Shown here: piece after piece, positions 5,805 through 7,600 of the stretch | Position numbering within the stretch: the stretch's first letter is position 1 | How the letters are laid out: every line of letters begins with the position of its first letter | Assembly (NCBI GenBank): GCA_900548205.1 | Contig: URJS01000090.1 | Location: 1 to 7,600, forward strand | Source of the DNA: an uncultured Roseburia sp. | GTDB taxonomy: Bacteria; Bacillota; Clostridia; Lachnospirales; Lachnospiraceae | Reading direction: 5' to 3' | DNA: 7,600 nucleotides | Notes under the pieces: generated by a model | Database searches by the model: none | Told to the model about the DNA's origin: nothing | What the model saw: only the letters and a program-made list of their open reading frames with translations | Program-made: the position numbers and the translations under genes

Positions 5805-6644
5805 TTACGCCGTTACTGCCTGATAATAGATCGCTTTCGCTTTATTCTTAAGCACAAACGCATCATACACGATACGCCCCTCTACAAGCGTACCATTAAT
5901 CCCAGGCGGGTTTGTATGCGTATTGTAGTCTTCAAGCTTTGTAGGTGCTACTGTTGCGCACGGATGTACAAGCATGAATCCGAAGTTCTCCGGCAAGCGT
6001 GCTGCTGCAATCTTTAACGTCACAGCTCCGTCAATGTTGGCGATCACTCCCCGCAGACGCATATCGTTTCCGATTTCCGTCTCCATGGTAATATCCTTGC
6101 ATTTTTTCATGAGCAGATAAACCGCTGGCGTTACCGTTAAAACACGCCCCGTCTCTGGGACAAGTGCATCATCCAACGCTGCCGACGCCTTCACGATCTC
6201 ATCATAGATATTGTCAGATGTCAACGCCACCGCAGCGGGCTTATGCCCTGCGCCGTCTACCATGACGGAAAATGTGTATGTGTCGATTTCCGGTATCACA
6301 ACCTCCCGAATCTGACGGGCGAGTGCCGACGCTCCCGTTAATGCTTTCACCGTCTCGTTTTCGTCCAACGCATCCACAACAAATGTGAAGGAGCGGTCTT
6401 TTTTTAACGGTAGTGTCTGTGTTGTGGCGTCCAGATCTTTTACTGCCCCGTATCGGCTCCAATTACCACCTGATGCCCCGTTTCTCCCATAATCGTTCAT
6501 CTCTGACGTGCTGATCATGTATATTTTGACCGTATGCGCACCGCCAAAAGAAAAGTCCTGATTGGTGAGTAGTGATTTTTTACTTTCCTGCGTGAATATC
6601 TCGTCCACATAGGGCAGATATTTTGTAACTAATTCAATTGACAT
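5805..6644 (-). CDS. Phage major capsid protein (HK97-fold type)
   Basis: 279 residues, at the short end for HK97-fold coat proteins. It is the building block of the phage head shell. The segments match coat proteins of clostridial siphophages: N-terminal YLPYVDEIF (9-17); KKDRSFTFVVDALDENETVKA (81-101); REVVIPEIDTYTFS (113-126), the PEID-Y motif of the spine-helix end; HPCATVAPTKLEDYNTHTNPPG (227-248); and a C-terminal EGRIVYDAFVLKNKAKAIYY. There is no N-terminal protease-cleaved delta domain; a separate scaffold-like gene lies just upstream. The ATG has AAGAAAGGA upstream, which is also the last codons of the scaffold gene. With only 3 nt between the two genes, translation is almost certainly coupled. 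The exact subfamily is not certain. Confidence 0.88.
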   Translation of the reverse strand: MSIELVTKYLPYVDEIFTQESKKSLLTNQDFSFGGAHTVKIYMISTSEMNDYGRNGASGGNWSRYGAVKDLDATTQTLPLKKDRSFTFVVDALDENETVKALTGASALARQIREVVIPEIDTYTFSVMVDGAGHKPAAVALTSDNIYDEIVKASAALDDALVPETGRVLTVTPAVYLLMKKCKDITMETEIGNDMRLRGVIANIDGAVTLKIAAARLPENFGFMLVHPCATVAPTKLEDYNTHTNPPGINGTLVEGRIVYDAFVLKNKAKAIYYQAVTA

Positions 6645-6647
6645 ATA

Positions 6648-7064
6648 TTATCCTTTCTTAAGCCCCATAGCTTGGCGCAAATCGCTGTCATTTTCCATGT
6701 GGCTGCTGTTGTGTCTCAGCCCCCAAGCTCCTGCGGGCTTGTTTAACTGTTTAATTTCGTTAATCGCTGCATCCAGCGTTTTCTCATCGCCGAATTTTAA
6801 AACATCGGCAAGACTTGACGGAAGTCTATTCTCAAAAAGTTTCTCCCTTGCAAGCAAGTTAAGCTCCCTCTGCTCAAGTTCCTTTTCTCGGTTTGCCATG
6901 CCTGCAGAATCCATACCGTTATTGCCGTCTGTTTCTGATTCCCTTTTTACGCGGGCAAGGCGTTTTCTGACGATCTCGTCAACCTCTGCCTGTGTAAATG
7001 TCCTTTCCCCTGTTCCCTCATTGGCTGCCGGGTCTGCGTTCTGGTTCATGTGGTTATCTTCCAT
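6648..7064 (-). CDS. Phage scaffold-like protein (DUF4355 type)
   Basis: 138 residues, highly charged. It has the pattern of the phage scaffold family often annotated DUF4355: FTQAEVDEIVRKRLARVKRE (23-42) near the N-terminus, a predicted coiled coil (about 57-78, REKELEQRELNLLAREKLFENR), and a C-terminal DSDLRQAMGLKKG, the short conserved tail that I would expect to contact the coat protein. Its role would be to guide capsid assembly from inside the shell and then leave. The start at 7064 is set by AGGAGG (7072-7077), 7 nt upstream; Met6 has no such site. It is followed after 3 nt by the capsid gene. Upstream, a strong terminator separates it from the 50-residue gene, so its transcription needs readthrough or an unseen promoter. 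Confidence 0.82.
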   Translation of the reverse strand: MEDNHMNQNADPAANEGTGERTFTQAEVDEIVRKRLARVKRESETDGNNGMDSAGMANREKELEQRELNLLAREKLFENRLPSSLADVLKFGDEKTLDAAINEIKQLNKPAGAWGLRHNSSHMENDSDLRQAMGLKKG

Positions 7065-7105
7065 TTTGCTACCTCCTGTTTAACGCCCTGTAGGCTGATT
7101 CAAGT

Positions 7106-7177
7106 AAATAAAAAGCGCGGGAAATAACAATACACATCGCTCTAAACTTGCTGAATGTGTATCATTATTTCCCGCGC
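7106..7177 (-). terminator. Strong intrinsic terminator of the small RNA
   Basis: The arms 7115-7137 and 7155-7177 make a 23-bp stem with a 17-nt loop. It is followed on the minus strand by TTTTTATTT (7114-7106). The base carries GCGCGGG/CCCGCGC. Two positions that mismatch on the plus strand are G-U wobbles in minus-strand RNA, so the structure is complete only for leftward transcripts. Confidence 0.85.
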
Positions 7178-7259
7178 CGATATTGATAGGCTTCCAGCGA
7201 CAAGCGATATGCTCTCACATAAAGCCCACCGCTGGGGTACTCTAAACACTTATTTACTT
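7108..7259 (-). ncRNA. Probable phage-borne structured small RNA with H-type pseudoknot
   Basis: A transcript of about 150 nt is predicted from the promoter at 7266-7294 to the terminator U-tract. Stem 1 pairs CCAGCG (7235-7230) with CGCUGG (7199-7194). Stem 2 pairs GGGCUU (7227-7222) with AAGCCU (7193-7188), ending in one G-U pair. The stems cross, stem 2 follows stem 1 with no gap so they can stack, and loop 1 is only 2 nt over a 6-bp stem 2, which is the geometry of an H-type pseudoknot. The 22-nt loop 3 holds a possible 4-bp hairpin (UAUG/CAUA). The 8-mer GUUUAGAG occurs near the 5' end and again in the terminator loop, 100 bp apart. No open frame with a ribosome binding site covers it. 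I do not recognise an RNA family; its function is unknown. Confidence 0.6.
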
Positions 7260-7265
7260 TCCCTA

Positions 7266-7294
7266 AGTATGCCACAATGACCGTAAGAAGTCAA
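7266..7294 (-). promoter_or_regulatory. Sigma-A type promoter inside the phage head operon
   Basis: On the minus strand TTGACT (7294-7289, 5 of 6) and CATACT (7271-7266, 4 of 6) are separated by exactly 17 bp. TGG directly precedes the -10, an extended -10 element. It begins 4 bp after the stop of the 50-residue gene. Initiation near 7259 would produce the small RNA. Confidence 0.65.
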
Positions 7295-7298
7295 TCCT

Positions 7299-7451
7299 TT
7301 ATTCTGCCGTGTTTTTTGTGTCTATGTATGCCCTTTGATAACGTCCGCTTTGACGTTTCGACAGCTTGCAGGATTTAACGACCGGGCTTAACAGCTTAAG
7401 AACCTTGCGGAACTCCTCCGGATTGTCATATATAAGGCGTATCTTAACCAT
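7299..7451 (-). CDS. Small phage protein of 50 residues, function unknown
   Basis: Starts MVKIRLIYDNPEEFRK and ends RAYIDTKNTAE; strongly basic (about 13 Lys/Arg). A strong ribosome binding site, AGGAGG, lies 8 nt before the ATG. The beta-type opening (VKIRLIYDNPEE) and the ending GRYQRAYIDTKN suggest a small folded beta-alpha-beta protein rather than a random frame. Similar small genes occur between minor head genes and the scaffold gene in clostridial phages, from memory; I cannot assign a role. It lies 18 nt downstream of the partial gene to its right and directly before the small RNA promoter. Confidence 0.7.
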   Translation of the reverse strand: MVKIRLIYDNPEEFRKVLKLLSPVVKSCKLSKRQSGRYQRAYIDTKNTAE

Positions 7452-7469
7452 TCCTAATACCTCCTAGCA

Positions 7470-7600
7470 TCAAGCACCTTTTCCGGCGCATATCTCAATC
7501 AGCTTGCAGATAGTGCTTGTCAAGTCTCTATGTAGCCTGTGGAGCGCCTTGCTTAATGCGTCCGGATCCATGTCGGAGCATCCGTCTGATACCGCCGTTT
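7470..7600 (-). CDS. C-terminal end of an unidentified phage gene (partial)
   Basis: The frame is open from the right edge of the window to a TGA at 7470-7472 and gives at least 43 residues. The end reads MDPDALSKALHRLHRDLTST and then CKLIEICAGKGA. The ATG at 7571 has no clear ribosome binding site, so it is probably internal to a longer gene whose 5' end lies beyond the window. The helical, Leu-rich end gives no family. Its position just upstream of the small and scaffold genes suggests a late phage gene. Confidence 0.5.
   Translation of the reverse strand, partial: TAVSDGCSDMDPDALSKALHRLHRDLTSTICKLIEICAGKGA

Noticed and set aside
7188..7240. Type III toxin-antitoxin RNA (ToxI-like pseudoknot repeats)
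   Set aside because: Only one pseudoknot, no tandem repeats, and the next gene is a scaffold-like protein and not a ToxN-type nuclease.
7186..7240. tRNA gene
   Set aside because: No T-loop consensus and no cloverleaf; the pairing is a pseudoknot.
1..7600. CRISPR array or insertion-sequence ends
   Set aside because: No regularly spaced repeats longer than about 14 bp and no paired terminal inverted repeats around any gene were seen.

Overview
The window looks like a piece of a Clostridia chromosome, most like Lachnospiraceae. The grounds are an Rpn-family (PD-(D/E)XK) protein of the Lachnospiraceae type (DIEPN and LPKR-RYY motifs), a VanS/VanR-type two-component pair whose kinase ends in the clostridial FVRGDSSRNTEGSGLGLSIAKS block, strong AGGAGG-type ribosome binding sites and moderate GC. 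From about 4.7 kb rightwards the content changes to prophage-type genes.

Layout. A single plus-strand gene (273-1184) encodes the Rpn-family nuclease and has its own extended -10 promoter. It converges on a minus-strand operon, response regulator (4477-3788) then histidine kinase (3766-1277), and the two units share a hairpin terminator at 1223-1274. Bases 4478-4768 hold the regulator's probable promoter and leader, an AT-rich palindrome, a direct repeat and a four-codon open frame with a good ribosome binding site. This is the likely host/prophage border. From 4769 to the right edge every gene is on the minus strand. In transcription order these are an unidentified partial gene (7600-7470), a 50-residue protein (7451-7299), a probable small structured RNA with its own promoter and strong terminator (about 7259-7106), a scaffold-like protein (7064-6648), a major capsid protein (6644-5805), a perfect 12-bp hairpin, a repeat-rich 125-bp stretch, and a full-length sigma-70 family factor (5623-4769).

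How the genes work together. The scaffold and capsid genes are translationally coupled and form the head module. The sigma factor probably directs phage transcription. It lies downstream of the head genes at the edge of the element, with no tail or lysis genes between, so the element is rearranged, reduced or a satellite. The two-component pair is an independent membrane sensor system and is probably autoregulated.

The most interesting item is the RNA gene at about 7106-7294, set between two phage structural genes. It has a TTGACT-17-CATACT promoter with an extended -10, an H-type pseudoknot of good geometry, and a 23-bp hairpin followed by a U-tract. The hairpin's two non-Watson-Crick positions are G-U wobbles only when read as minus-strand RNA.
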